Below, in pieces: positions 1 to 13,313 of a stretch of 64,000 nucleotides of DNA. The position numbers and the translations under genes are program-made. Within the stretch, counting starts at the first letter, position 1, and every line of letters starts with the position of its first letter. Where the stretch lies: contig CAXIWW010000817.1 in the NCBI GenBank assembly GCA_964036315.1, positions 2,143,501-2,207,500 of the forward strand. Direction: 5' to 3'. The notes beneath the pieces are model-generated. The model was not told the DNA's origin, searched no databases, and saw only the letters and a program-made list of their open reading frames with translations. Source of the DNA: Acanthosepion esculentum (Eukaryota; Mollusca; Cephalopoda; Sepiida; Sepiidae).

Positions 1-315
1 ACAGAAAGTCCCACGCAGACGACCCCCCACCCAGGAGACAGTCCTAGAAAGTCCCACGCAGACGAGCCCAGTCCCAGAAAGTCCCACGCAGACGACCCCC
101 ACCCAGGAGACAGTCCCAGAAACTCCCAGGCAGACGACACCCAGTCTCAGAAAGTCCCAGGTAGACGACTCCCCACCCAGGAGACAGTCCCAGATAGTCC
201 CACAGAGACGACACACCACCCAGGAGAGAGTCCAAAAAAGACCCACGCAGACGACCGCGAGTCCCAGAAAGTCCCATACAGACAAAGCCCCACCCAGGTG
301 ACAGTCCCAGAAAGT
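1..315 (-). repeat. Family A minisatellite, left edge block (inverted)
   Basis: C-rich on the plus strand. This is the reverse complement of the large A array near 57-61.6 kb. About seven to eight units are visible, each built around the plus-strand words GTCCCAGAAAGTCCCACGC and AGACGACC, with or without the module CCACCCAGGAGACA. The array runs off the left edge of the window, so its true length is unknown. It passes into family B between 315 and 321, where the last A word (CCAGAAAGT) gives way to the B word GCTGGCTCTTTTG. The open frame on the minus strand here is only a stop-poor reading of the repeat. Family identity within the window is certain; I do not recognise the family from elsewhere. 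Confidence 0.93.
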
Positions 316-320
316 AAGAC

Positions 321-3300
321 GCTGGCTCTTTTGTTACAACTGCCTTACAAGCAATCTCAGGCTTCAGTAATATGAATTATCCTGTCTTTGGTGCGAATTG
401 CCTTACAAGCAATCCCAGGCGGCTACGAGCCGATTTCTCGTGGCCCTTTTATGGCAACTGCCTTACAAGAAATCTCAGGTGACACAAGCCGAATTCTCAT
501 TGCGCTTTTGTGAGAACTGCCTTACAAGCAATGTCAGGTTGCTACCAGCCGACTTCTCTTGGCTCTTTTGTGAAAGCTGCCTTACAAGTAATATCAGGCC
601 GCTACAAATCAACATCTCCTGTCTCTTTTGTGAAAATTGCCTTACAAGCAATCTCAGGCTGCTACAAGCCGAATTCTCCTGGTTCTATTGTGACGACTGC
701 CTAACAAGCAATCTCAGGCTGCAGCAATCCCAAGTCTCCTGGCTTTTTGTGCCAATTGCCTTACAACCAATCCCAGGCAGCTACGAGCCGATTTCTCCTG
801 GCTCATTTGTGGCAACTGCCTTACAAGCAATCTCATGCTCCAGCAAGCCGAATTCTCCTGGCTCTTTTGTGCAAATTGCCTTACAAGCAATCCCAGGCGT
901 CTACGAGGCAACTTCTCTTGTCCGTTTTTTAAAAACTGCCTTAAAAGCAATCTTTGATTGCTACAAAACGACATCTTTTGTCTCTTTTTTAAAAACTTCC
1001 TTACAATCAATCTCAGCCTGCTACAAGCCGAATACGCCTGGCTCTTTTGTGAAACTGCCTTACAAGCAATCTCAGGCTGCCGCTAGTCCAATTCTCCTGA
1101 CATTTTGTGCCAATTGAATTACAAGCAATCCCAGTCTGCTATGAGCCGATTTCTCCTGGCTCTTTTGTGGCAACTGCCTTACAAGAAATCTCAGGCTGCT
1201 ACAAGCCAAATTCTCCTGGCGCTTTTGTGACAACTGCCTTACAAGCAATGTCAGGCTGCTACGAGCCGACTTCTCTTGGCTCTTTTGTGAAAACTGCCTT
1301 ATAAGCAATGTCAGGCTGCTAAGAGCCGACTTCTCCTGGGTCTTTTGTGGCAACTGCCTTACAAGAAATCTCAGGCTGCTACAAGCCGAATTCTCCTGGC
1401 GCTTTTGTGACAACTGCCTTACAAGCAATGTCAGGCTGCTACGAGCCGACTTCTCATGGCTCTTTTGTGAAAACTGCATTACAAGCAATGTCAGGCTGCT
1501 ACGAGCCGACTTCCCTTGCTCTTTTGTGAAAACTGCCTTACAATTAATATCAGGCCGCTACAAATCGACATCTCCTGTCTCATTTGTGACAACTGCCTTA
1601 CAAGTAATATCAAGCTGCTACAAATCGACATCTCCTGTCTCTTTTGTTAAACTGCCGTACAAGCAATCTCAGGCTGATACAAGCCGAATACGCCTGGCTC
1701 TTTTGTGAAACTGCCTTGCAATCAATCTCAGGCCGCTACAAATCGACATCTCCTGTCTCTTTTGTGAAAACTGCCTTACAAGCAATCTCAGGCTGCAGCC
1801 AGGACAGTTCTCCTGACGTTTTGTGCCAATTGCCTTAAAAGCAATCCCAGGCGGCTACATGCCGATTTCTCCTGGCTCTTTTGTTCTAACTGCCTTACAG
1901 GCAATCTCAGGCTGCTACAAGCTGAATTCTCCTGGTTCTATTGTGACAACTGCCTTAAAAACAATCTCAGGCTGCAGCAATCCCAATTCTCCAAGATTTT
2001 ATTGCCAATTGCCTTACAAGAAATCCCAGGCGGCTACGAGCCGATTTCTCCTGACTCCTTTGTGGCAACTACCTTACAAGCAAACAGAGGCGGCTACGAG
2101 CCGATTTCTCCTGGCCCTTCTGTGGTAAATGCCTTACAATAAATCTCATGCTGCTACAAGCCAAATTCTCCTGGCACTTTTGTGACACCTGCCTTACAAG
2201 CAATGTCAGGCTGCTACAAATCGACATATCCTGGCTCATTTGTGACAACTGCAAAACAAGCAATCTCAGGCTGCTTCAAGCCGAATTCTCCGGGCTCTTT
2301 TGTGCAATTTGCCTTACAAGCAATCCCAGGCGTCTACGAACCGACTTCTCTTGTCTCTTTTGTGAAATCTGCCTTAAAAGCAATCTCAGGCTGCTACAAA
2401 CGACATCTCCTGTCTCTTTTTTTTAAACTGCCTTACAAGCAATCTCAGCCTGCTACAAGCCGAATACGCATGGCTCTTTTGTGAAACTGCCTTACAAGAA
2501 TCTCAGGCCGCTACAAATCGACATATGCTGGCTCTTTTGTTACAACTACCTTACAAGCATTCTCAGGCTGCAGCAATATGAATTCCTTTGGCTTTTTGTG
2601 CCAATTGTCTTACAAGCAATCCCAGGCGACTACGAGCCGTTTTCTCCTGGCCCTTATGTGGCAACTGCCTTACAAGAAATGTCAGGCTGCTATGAGACGA
2701 CTTCTCTTGGCTCTTTTGTGAAAACTGCCTTACAAGTAATATCAGGCTGCTACAAGACGACATCTCCTCTCTCTTTTGTGAAACTGCCTTACAAGCAATC
2801 TCAGGCCGCTACAAGCCGAATACGCCTGGCTCATTTGTGAAATTGCATTGCAAGAAATATCAGGCTGCTACAAATCATCATCTCCTTCTCTTTTGTGACA
2901 ACTGCCTTACAAGCAATCTCAGTCTGCCGCCAGCACAGTTCTCCTGACTTTTTGTGCCAATTGCCTTAAAAGCAATCCCAGGCGGCTAAGTGCCGATTTC
3001 TCCTGGCTCTTTTGTGGTAACTGCTGTACAAGCAATCTCAGGCCGCTACAAATCGACATAACCTGGCTCTTTTGTGACAACTGCTTTACAAGCAATCTCA
3101 GGCTGCCGTTAGTCCAATTCTCCTGATTTTTTGTGCTAATTGCCTTACAAGCAATCCCCGGCTGCTACGAACCGATTTCTCCTGGCTCATTTGTGGTATC
3201 TGCCTTACAAGCATTCTCAGGCTGCAGCAATATGAATTCTCCTGGCTTTTTGTGCGTATTGACTAACAAGCAATCCCAAGCGGCTACGATCCGATTTCTC

Positions 3301-3562
3301 CTGGCTCATTTATGGCAACTGCCTTACAAGCAATCTCAGGCTGCTGCAAGCCGAATTCTCCTGGCTTACAAATTGCCTTAAAAGCAAGCCCAGTCGTCTA
3401 CGAACCGACTTCTCTTGTCTCTTTTGTGAAAACTGCCTTAAAAGCAATCTCAGACTCCTACAAGACGACATCTCCTGTCTCTTTTTTTAAAACTGCCTTA
3501 CAATCAATCTCAGCCTGCAACAAGCCGAATACGTCGGGCTTTTTTTGTGACAACAGCCTTAC
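321..3562 (+). repeat. Family B 60-bp satellite, left plus-oriented array
   Basis: Roughly 54 tandem monomers of 60 bp, with recurrent 59-bp variants. The conserved core is CTGCCTTACAAGCAAT, followed by TCAGGCTGCTAC, a variable block (commonly AGCCGAATTCTCCTGG) and CTCTTTTGTGACAA. Diagnostic subtypes recur in a similar order: CCCAGGCGGCTACGAG, then AAGAAATCTCAGG with GGCGCTTTTG, then AATGTCAGG with GACTTCTCTTGG, then AGTAATATCAGG with AAATCGACATCTCC. This is a loose higher-order structure. Because 60 is divisible by three and the unit is stop-poor, three forward frames read open over long stretches. The 59-bp units break them, and no start context, splice pattern or single favoured frame supports a gene. 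Confidence 0.95.
1140..1499 (+). repeat. Local 180-bp (three-monomer) tandem duplication in family B
   Basis: The three-monomer block at about 1140-1319 is repeated at about 1320-1499 with an exact 180-bp offset. Each copy carries the same ordered subtypes: a GGCAACTGCC-ending unit, the AAGAAATCTC unit with GGCGCTTTTG, and the AATGTC unit with GACTTCTC. Only a few substitutions separate the copies by eye. Unequal exchange in register with the 60-bp monomer explains it, and it shows how the longer B arrays can grow in multimer steps. Confidence 0.8.
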
Positions 3563-3594
3563 TGAGATTACTTTTAGGCAGTTTTCACAAAAGA
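3541..3594. other. Family B polarity switch with imperfect hairpin (left B axis)
   Basis: Plus-oriented B units stop at about 3562 and the next word, TGAGATTACTTTTAGGCAG, is already in minus orientation. Positions 3541-3561 pair with 3574-3594 (21 positions, about four mismatches by eye) around a 12-nt loop. The junction therefore folds back on itself. No spacer or unrelated DNA lies at the switch. It resembles a fold-back or template-switch junction inside a satellite array. Confidence 0.85.
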
Positions 3595-4273
3595 GGAGAT
3601 GAAGATTTGTAGCAGCCTGATATTGCTTGCAAGGCAATTTCACAAAAGAGTCAGGCGTATTCGGCTTGTAGCGGCCTGAGATTGCTTGTAAGGCAGTTTC
3701 AGAAAAGAGACAGTAGATGTCGTTTTGTAGCAGCCTGATATTACTTGTAAGGCAGTTTTCACAAAAGAGTCAGTAGAAGTCGGCTCGTAGCACCCTGACA
3801 TTGTTTGTAAGGCAGTTGTCACAAAAGCTCCAAGAGAATTCTGCTTGTAGCAGCTTCATATTACTTGTCAGGCAGTTTTCACAAAAGAGCCAAGAGAAGT
3901 CGGCTCGTAGCACCCTGACATTGCTTGTAAGGCAGTTGTCACAAAAGCCCCAGGAGAATTCGGCTTGTAGCAGCCTGAGATTTCTTGTAAGGCAGTTGCC
4001 ACAAAAGAGCCTGGAGAAATCGGCTTGTACGCGCCTGGGATTGCTTGTAAGGCAATTTGCACAAAAAGCCAGGAGAATTCATATTGCTGCAGCCTGAGAA
4101 TGCTTGTAAGGCAGATGCCACAAATTAGCCAGGAGAAATCGGTTCATAGCAGCCTGGGATTGCTTGTAAGGCAATTGGCACAAAAAGTCAGGAGAAGTGG
4201 ACTAGCGGCAGCCTGAGACTGCTTGTAAGGCAGCTGTCACAAAAGAGCCAGGATATGTCGATTTGTAGCGGCC
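3563..4273 (-). repeat. Family B satellite, left minus-oriented array
   Basis: About twelve monomers in reverse orientation, marked by GATTGCTTGTAAGGCAGTTG and CACAAAAGAGCCAGGAG. Read outward from the axis at 3563, its distal part (about 4000-4265) mirrors the plus-oriented stretch 3030-3300. The mirrored series is the same: an AAATCGACAT unit, a CCGCTAGTCC or CCGTTAGTCC unit, a GAACCGATTTCTCC unit and a GCAATATGAATTC unit. It joins family D at 4273/4274, where GTAGCGGCC meets GACAAATCAAATAATTGC. The minus-strand and plus-strand open frames here are repeat translations only. Confidence 0.93.
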
Positions 4274-4670
4274 GACAAATCAAATAATTGCACACAATTT
4301 GATACCCATTTGAAAATATTTCTTTTACTGGAAAAATTTATAAACAAGTGAAATATGACTGATTTCCCAGTTTAGGGCCGCATGACAATTTCCGCAAATG
4401 AGCTCACAAGGGTCCCCATACCTTTGAATTTCGACTCGACTCTAATCAAGGTGTCGAAAAAACTTTTGTAATTATGATTAAGGCAAGATATTCCCGAAAA
4501 TTGGACAGCAATATTTTGTGGATTCTATAAAAAGGAAAAATTAGAATTGCAGTCTTATTGTGCACACTGGAATTCGGACGCTGTAAATTGTCAGACGACA
4601 TAACGCGCACCTGGTGAAAGCTGTACTTTTTACTATCTGACCAAATGAAATTCCAGACAATTGGACACCA
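4274..4670 (-). repeat. Family D ~394-bp satellite, single inverted unit
   Basis: One near-complete unit in reverse orientation to the array at 46781-49335. Shared landmarks, as reverse complements, include TTTGATACCCATTT, GAAATATGACTGATTTCCC, GGGCCGCATGACAATTTCCG and GACGACATAACGCGCACC. After GACCAAATGAAA at 4650 the sequence jumps within the unit to TTCCAGACAATTGGACACC (4651-4669), omitting roughly 200-250 bp. It therefore begins a second unit that is immediately truncated at the C boundary. The unit is AT-rich with no open frame of note. It forms the thin D shell on the left side of the mirror. Confidence 0.92.
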
Positions 4671-4690
4671 ACAGATCAGAAGCCATGCTG
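4651..4690. other. Left D/C junction
   Basis: The D end reads GACAATTGGACACCAACAG and runs straight into the family C word AGATCAGAAGCCATGCTG. The reverse complement of this 40-bp stretch is found almost unchanged at 46753-46792. D and C share the overlapping string TTGGT(G/T)TCC at this point, read on the opposite strand, so the original join could have used about eight to nine bases of imperfect microhomology. It is the strongest marker that the two arms descend from one junction. Confidence 0.88.
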
Positions 4691-5450
4691 CCTGACGTAG
4701 TCTAAAATCTTACATTGGACGCTCAAATATGAACCAGAAACCAACTTATCAGAGGCCATGCTGCTGGACGTAGTTTATCTTTTAACATTAGACGCTCAAA
4801 TGTGCACCAGAAACCTAGAGATCAGAATCATGGCTGCTGGACGTAGTGTATCATCTTACACAATACGCTCAAATATGGACCGGAAGCCAACAGTTCGGAG
4901 GCCATGCTGTTGGACGTTGGCTAAAATCTTACATAAGACTCTCAAATATGGACGGAAACCAACAGATCAGAAGCTATGATGCATGACGTAGTTTATCTTT
5001 TTACATTAGACGCTCAAATATGCACAAGAAACCAAGAGATCAGAAGCAGGGCTGCTGGACGTAGTGTATCATCTTACACAAGACGGTCAAATATTGACCG
5101 GAAGCCAAGAGGTCAGAGTCCATTCTGCTGGACGTAGACTAAAATCTTACATTAGACGCTAAAATATGGACCGGAAACCAACCGATCAGAGGCCATGCTG
5201 CTGGTCGTAGTTTATCTTTTTACATTAGACGCTCAAATATGAACCAGGAAACAACAGATCAGAATCATGGCTGCTGGACGTAGTGTATCATCTTACACAA
5301 GACGATCAAATATGGACCGGAAACCAAGAGTTCAGAGGCCATGCTGCTGGACGTAGTGTAATATCTTACATTAGACGCTCAAATATAGACCGGAAACCAA
5401 CAGATCAGAGGCCATGCTGCAGGACGTAGTTTATCTTTTTACATTAGACG

Positions 5451-8400
5451 CTCAAATATGCACCAGAAACCAAGATATCAGAAACAGGGCTGCTGGACGT
5501 AGTGTATCATCTTACATGAGACGCTCAAATATGGACCGGAAGCCAACAGGTGAGAGGCCAAGCTGCTAGACGTAGTCTAATATCTTACATTAGACGCTCA
5601 AATATGGACAAGAAACCAACAGATCAGAGGCCATGCTGCTGGACGTAATTTATCTTTTTACATTAGACGCTCAAATATGCACCAGAAACCAAGAGTTCAG
5701 AAACAGGGCTGCTGGACGTAGTGTATCATCTTACACAACACGCTCAAATCTGGACCGGAAGCCAACAGGTCACAGGCCATGCTGCTGGACGTAGTCTAAG
5801 TTCTTACATTAGAAGCACAAATATTGACGGGAAACCAACAGATCAGATGCCATGCTGCTGGCCGTAGTTAATCTTTTTACATTAGACGCTCAAATATGCA
5901 CCAGAATCCAACAGATCAGAATCATGGCTGCTGGACGTAGTGTATCATGTTACACAAGACGCTCGAATATGGACCGGAAGCCAAGAGGTCAGAGGTCATG
6001 CTGCTGGACGTAGACTAAAATCTTATATTAGACGCCCAAATATGGACCGTAAACCAACAGATCAGATGCCATGCTGCTGGGCGTAGTTTATCTATTTACA
6101 TTAGACGCTCAAATATGTACAGAAACGAACAGATCAGAATCATGTCTGCTGGACGTAGTGTATCATTTTACACAATATGCTCAAATATTGACGGGAAGCC
6201 AACAGGTCAGAGGCCATGCTGCTGCATGTATTCTAAAATCTTACATTTGATACTCAAATATGGACCAGAAACCAACAGATCAGAGGCCATGCTGCTGGTC
6301 GTAGTTTATCTTTTTACATTAGACGCTCAAATATGCACCAGAAACCAACAGATCAGAATCATGGCAGCTGGACGTAGTGTATAATCTTACACAAGACGCT
6401 AAAATATCGACCGGAAACATACAGGTCAGAGGCCATGCTGCTGGACGTAGTCTAAAATCTTGCATTAGACGCTCAAATATGGGCCGGAAGCCAACAGGTC
6501 AGAGGCCATGCTGCTGGACGTAGTCTAAAATGTTATATTGGACGCTCAAATATGGACCGGAAACCAACAGATCCGAGGCCATGTGACTTCACGTCGTTTA
6601 TCTTTTTACATTAGAAGCTCAAATATGCACCAGAAAGCCAGAGATCAGAACAGGGCTGCTGGACGTAGTGTATCATCTTACACAAGATGCTCAAATATGG
6701 ACCAGAAGCCAACAGGTCACAGGCCATGCTGCTGGACGTAGTCTAATATCTTACATTAGACGCACAAATATGGACGGGAAACCAACAGATCAGATGCCAT
6801 GCTGCTGGAGGTAGTTTATCTATTTACATTAGACGCTCAAATATGTACAGAAACGAACAGATCAGAATCATGTCTGCTGGACGTAGTGTATCATCTTACA
6901 CAAGACGCTCAAATATGGACCGGAAGCCAAGAGGTCAGAGTCTATGCTGCTGGTCGTAGTCTAAAATCTTACATTAGAGGCTCAAATATGGACCGGAAAC
7001 CAACAGATCAGAGGCCATGCTGCTGGTCGTAGTTTATCTTTCTACATTAGACGCTCAAATATGCACCAGAAACCAAGAGATCAGAAACAGGTCTGCTGGA
7101 CGTAGTGTATCACCTTACAGAAGACGCTCAAATATGGACCGGAAGCCTACAGGTCAGAGGACATGCTGCTGGACGTAGTCTAAAATCTTATATTTGCCGC
7201 TCAAATATGGATCGAAAACCAACAGATCAGAGGCCATGCTGCTGGACGTAGTATATCTTTTTACATTAGACGCTCAAATATGCACAAGATACCAAGAGAT
7301 CAGAAACAGGGCTGCTGGACGTAGTGTATCATCTTACACAAGACGCTCAAATATGGACCGGAAGCCAACAGGTCAGAGGCTATGCTGCTGGACGTAGTCT
7401 AAAATCTTATATTAGACGCTCAAATATGGACCGGAAACCAACAGATCAGAGGCCATGCTGCTGGACGTAGTTTATCTTTTTACATTAGACGCTCAAATAT
7501 GCAATAGAAACCAAGAGATCAGAAACAGGGCTGCTGGACGTAGTGTATCATCTTACACAAGACTCTCAAATATGGACCTGAAGCCAACAGGTCAGAGGCA
7601 ATGCGGCTGGACGTAGTCTAAAATCTTACATTGGACGCTCAAATATAGTCCGGAAACCAACAGATTAGAGGCCATGCTGCTGGACGTAGTTTACCTTTTA
7701 CATTAGACGCTCAAATATGGATCGGAATCCAACAGATCAGAGGCCATGCTGCTGGACGTAGTTTCTCTTTTTACATTAGACGCTCAAATATGCATTTAGA
7801 AACAAGAGATCAATATCATGGCTGCTGGACGTAGTGTATCATCTTACACAAGACTGTCAAATATTGACCGGAAGCCAAGAGGTCAGAGGCCATGCTGCTG
7901 GACGTAGTCTAAAATCTTACATTAGACGCTCAAATATGAACCGGAAACCAACAGATCAGAGGCCATGCAGCTGGACGTAGATTATCTTTTTACATTAGAC
8001 GCTCAAATATGCACCATAAACCAAGAGATCAGAAACAGGGCTGCTGGACGTTGTGTATCATATAGACAAGACGCTCAAATACGGACCGGAAACCCAGAGT
8101 TCAGAGGCCATGCTGCTGGACGTAGTCTAAAATCTTACATTAGATGCTCAAATATGGACCGGAAACCAACAGATCAGAGGCCATGCTGCTGGTCGTAGTT
8201 TATCTTTTTACATTAGACGCTCAAATATGCAACAGAAACCAAGAGATCAGAATCATGGCTGCTGGACGTAGTGTATCATCTTACACAAGACGCTCAAATA
8301 TGGACCGGAAGCCAACAGGTCAGAGGCTATGCTGCTGGACGTAGTCTAAAATCTTATATTAGATTCTCAAATATGCACCAGAAACCAACAGAACAGAATC

Positions 8401-11400
8401 ATGGCTGCTGGACATAGTGTATCATCTTACACAAGACGCTCAAACATGAACCGGAAGCCAAGAGGTCAGAGTCCATGCTGTTGGTCGTAGTCTAAAATCT
8501 TACATTAGAGGCTCAAATATGGACCGGAAACCAACAGATCAGAGGCCATGCTGCTGGACGTAGTCTAACATCTTATATTAGAAGCTCAAATATGAACCGG
8601 AAACCAACAGATCAGAGGCCATGCTGCTGGACGTAGTATATCTTTTTACATTAGACGCTCAAATATGCACCAGAAACCAAGAGATCAGAAACAGCCTGCT
8701 GGACGTAGTGTATCATCTTACACAAGACGCTCAAATATGGACATGAAGACAACAGGTCAGAGGCAATACGGCTGGACGTAGTCTAAAATCTTACATTGGA
8801 CGCTCAAATATGGTCCGGAAAACAACAGATCAGAGGCCATGCTGCTGGACGTAGTTTATCTTTTTACATTAGACGCTCAAATATGCACCTGAAACCAACA
8901 GAATAGAATCATATCTGCTGGACATAGTGTATCTTCTTACACTAGACGCTCAAATATGGACCGGAAGCCAAGAGGTCAGAGTCCATGCTGCTGGTCGTAG
9001 TCTAAAATCTTACATTAGAGGCTCAAATATGGACCGGAAACCAACAGATCAGAGGCCATGCTGCTGGGCGTAGTTTATCTCTTACATTAGACGGTCAAAT
9101 ATGAACCAGAAACCAAGAGATCAGAAACAGGGCTGCTGGACGTAGTGTATCATCTTACACAAGACGCTCAAATATGGACCGGAAGCCAACAGGTCAGAGG
9201 CCATGCTGCTGGAAGTAGTTTATCTTTTTACATTAGACGCTCAAATATGCACCAGAAACCAAGAGATCAGAAACAGGGCTGCTGGACGTTGTGTATCATC
9301 TTACACAAGATGCTCAAATATGGAACGGAAACCAAGAGTTCAGAGGCCATGCTGCTGGACGTAGTCTAACATCTTACAGTAGACGCTCAAATATGGACCG
9401 GAAACCAACAGATCAGAGACCATGCTGCTGGACGTAGCTTAGCTTTTTACATTAGACGCTCAAATATGCACTAGAAATCAAGAGATCAGAAACAGGGCTG
9501 CTGGACCTAGTGTATCATCTTACACAAGACGCTCAAATATGGACCGGAAGCCAACAGGTCAGAGGCCATGCTGCTGGACGTAGTCTAAAATCTTACATTA
9601 GACGCTCAAATATGAACCGGAAACCAACAGATCAGAGGCCTGCTGCTGGACGTAGTTTATCTTTTTACATTAGACGCTCAAATATGCATCAGAAACCAAC
9701 AGATCAGAATAATGGCTGCTAGACGTAGCGTATCATCTTACACAAGACGCTCAAATAAGGACCGGAAACCAACAGATCAGAGGCCATGCTGCTGGACGTA
9801 GTTTATCTTTTTACATTAGACGCTCATATATGCACTAGAAACCAAGAGATCAGAAACAGAGGTACTGGAAGTAGTGTATCATCTTAAACAAGACGCTCAA
9901 ATATGGAGCGGAAGCCAACAGGTCAGAGGCTATGCTGCTGGACGTAGTCTAAAATCTTATATTAGACGCTCAAATATGGACCGGAAACCAACAGATCAGA
10001 GTCCATGCTGCTGGATGTAGTATATCTTTTTACATTAGACGCTCAAATATGCACAAGGAACCAAGAGATCAGAAACAGGGCTGCTGGACGTAGTGTATCA
10101 TCTTACACAAGACGCTCAAATATGGACCGGAAGCCAACAGGTAAGAGGCTATGCTGCTCGACGTAGACTAAAATCTTATATTAGACGTTCAAATATTGAC
10201 CTGAAACCAACAGATCAGAGGCCAAGCTGCTGGACGTAGTATATCTTTACATTAGACGCTCAAATATGCTCAAGATACAAAGAGATCAGAAACAGGGCTG
10301 CTGGACGTAGTGTATCATCTTACACAAGACGCTCAAATATGGACCTGAAGCCAACAGGTCAGAAGCAATGCCGCTGGACGTAGTCTAAAATCTTACATTG
10401 GACGCTGAAATATGGTCCGGAAACCAACAGATCAGAGGCCATGCTGCTGGACGTAGTTTATCTTTTTATATTAGACGCTCAAATATGCACCAAAAACCAA
10501 CAGATCAGAATCATGGCGGCTGGGCGTAGTGTATCATCTGACACAAGACGCTCAAATATGGACCGGAAGCCAACAGGTCAGAGTCCATGCTGCTGGTCGT
10601 AGTCTAAAATCTTACATTAGAGGCTCAAATATGGATCGGAAACCAACAGATCAGAGGCCATGCTGCTGGACGTAGTTTATCTTTTACATTAGACGGTCAA
10701 ATATGCACCAGAAACCAAGAGATCAGAAACAGGGCTGCTGGACGTAGTGTATCATCTTACACAAGACGCTCACATATGGACCGGAAGCCAACAGGTCAGA
10801 GGCCATGCTGCTGGATGTAGTCTAAAATATTACTTTAGACGCACAAATATGAACCGGAAACCAACAGATCAGAGGCCATGCTGCTGGACGTAGTTTATCT
10901 TTTTACATTGGACGCTCAAATATGCACCAGAAAGCAAGTGATCAGGAACAGGTCTGCTGGACGTAGTGTCTTACACAAGACGCTAAAATATGGACCGGAA
11001 GCCAACAGGTCAGAGGCCATGCTGCTGGACGTAGTCTAAAATCTTACATTAGACTCTCAAATAGGGACCGGAAACCAACAGATCAGAGGCCATGCTGCTG
11101 GCCGTAGTTTATCTTTTTATATTAGAGGCTCAAATATCCATCAGGAGCCAACAGATCAGAATCACGGCTGCTGGACGTAGTGTATTATCTTACAGAAAAC
11201 GCTCAAATATGGACCGGAAACCAAGAGTTCAGAGGCCATGCTGCTGGACGTAGTGTCAAATCTTACATTAGACGCTCAAATATGGACCGGAAACCAACAG
11301 ATCAGAGGCCATGCTGCAGGACGTAGTTTATCGTTATACATTAGAGGCTCAAATATCCACCAGAAGCCAACAGATCAGAATCATGGCTGCTAGTCGTAGT

Positions 11401-13313
11401 GTATCATCTTACACAAGACGCTCAAATATGGACCGGAAGCCAACAGGTGTGAGGCTATGATGCTGGACGTAGTCAAAAATCTTATATTTGTCGCTCAAAT
11501 ATGGACCGGAAACCAACAGATCAGAGGCCATGCTGCTGGATGTAGTATATCTTTTTACATTAGACGCTCAAATATGCACAAGAAACCAACAGATCAGAAA
11601 CAGGGCTGCTGGACGTAGTGTATCATCTTACACAAGACGCTCAAATATGGACCGGAAGCCAACATTTCAGAGGCTATGCTGCTCGACGTAGACTAAAATC
11701 TTATATTAGTCGCTCAAATATGGACCGGAAACCAACAGATCAGAGGCCATGCTGCTGGACGAAGTATATCTTTACATTAGACGCTCAAATATGCACCAGA
11801 AACCAAGAGATCAGAAACAGGGCTGCTCGACGTTGTGTATCATCTTCCACAAGATGCTCAAATATGGACCGGAAACCAAGAGTTCAGAGGCCATGCTGCT
11901 GGACGTAGTCTAACATCTTACATTAGACGCTCAAATATGGACCGGAAACCAACAGATCAGAGGCTATGCTGCTGGACGTAGTTTATCTTTTTACATTAGA
12001 CGCTCAAATATGCACCAGAGACCACCAGATCAGAACCATGGCTACTAGTCGTAGTGTATCATCTTACACAAGACGCTCAGATATAGTCCGGAAGCCAACA
12101 GGTCAGAGGCCATGCTGCTGGACGTAGTCTAAAATCTTACATTGGACGCTCAAATATGGTCGGGAAACGAACAGATCAGAGGCCATGCTGCTGGACGTAG
12201 TTTATCTTTTTACATTAGACGCTCAAATATGCACCAGAAACCAACAGATCAGAATCATGGCTGCTGGACGTAGTGTATCATCTTACACAAGACGGTCAAA
12301 TATGGACCGGAAGCCAACAGGTCAGAGGCCATGCTGCTGGTCGTAGTCTAAGATCTTACATTAGAGGCTAAAATATGGACCGGAAACCAACAGATCAGAG
12401 GCCATGCTGCTGGACGTAGTTTATCTTTTACATTAGACGGTCAAATATGCACCAGAAACCAAGAGTTCAGAAACAGCCTGCTGGACGTAGTGTATCATCT
12501 TACACAAGACGATCAAATATGGACCGGAAGCCAACAGGTCAGAGGCCATGCTGCTGGACATAGTCTAAAATCTTACATTAGACGCTCAAATAGGGACCGG
12601 AAACCAACAGATCAGAGGCCATGCTGCTGGCCGTAGTTTATCTTTTTACATTAGAGGCTCAAATATCCACCAGGAGCCAACAGATCAGAATCACGGCTGC
12701 TGGACGTAGTGTATTATCTTACAGAAAACGCTCAAATATGGACCGGAAACCAAGAGTTCAGAGGCAATGCGGCTGGACGTAGTCTAAAATCTTACATTAG
12801 ACGCTCAAATATTGTCCGGAAACCAACAGATCAGAGGCCATGCTGCTGGACGTAGTTTATCTTTTTACATTAGACGCTCAAATATGCACCAGAAACCAAC
12901 AGATCAGAATCATGGCTGCTAGTCGAAGTGTATCATCTTACACAAGACGCTGTGATATGGTCCGGAAGCCAACAGGTCAGAGGCCATGCTGCTGGACGTA
13001 GTCTAAAATCTTACATTAGACGCTCAAATATGGACCGAAAACCAACAGATCAGAGGCCATGCTGCTGGACGTATTTATCTTTTTACATTAGACGCTCAAA
13101 TATGCACCAGAAACCAAGAGATCAGAAACTGAGCTGCTGGAAGTAATGTATCATCTTACACAATACGCTCAAATATGGACCGGAAGCCAACAGGTCTGAG
13201 ACTATGCTGCTGGACGTAGTCAAAAATCTTATATTAGACGCTCAAATATAGACCGGAAACCAACAGATCAGAGGCCATGCTGCTGGGTGTAGTATATCTT
13301 TTTACATTAGACG
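5451..13313 (+). repeat. Large tandem duplication in family C, copy 1 (7,863 bp)
   Basis: Position 5451 onward is repeated at 13314 onward with a constant offset of 7,863 bp. After a one-base indel near 8696/16556 the offset becomes 7,864. Variant monomers are reproduced in order, for example a GTACAGAAACGAACAG unit at 6113/13976, a GCTGCATGTATTCT unit at 6228/14091 and a GTGACTTCACGTCG unit at 6583/14446. I noticed only a handful of differences across the first five kilobases, including A/G at about 6237/14100. It is a recent unequal-exchange or amplification product, far larger than the 219-bp trimer. Confidence 0.9.

Noticed and set aside
321..4273. CRISPR-like array (regular short repeats)
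   Set aside because: Monomers are contiguous with no unique spacers. The variable part of each 60-bp unit is shared among many units, and the mixed polarity is that of a satellite.
4274..4670. Family D as a miniature transposon or a regulatory region
   Set aside because: It is tandemly arrayed at 46781-49335 with a constant period of about 394 bp. It lacks terminal inverted repeats, and its AT-rich words are repeat-specific rather than promoter-like.
6115..6384. Recurrent 66-96-codon frames in family C, duplicated at 13978-14247 and elsewhere
   Set aside because: They equal about one 219-bp trimer between recurring stops. Their conservation reflects DNA-level duplication of the satellite.
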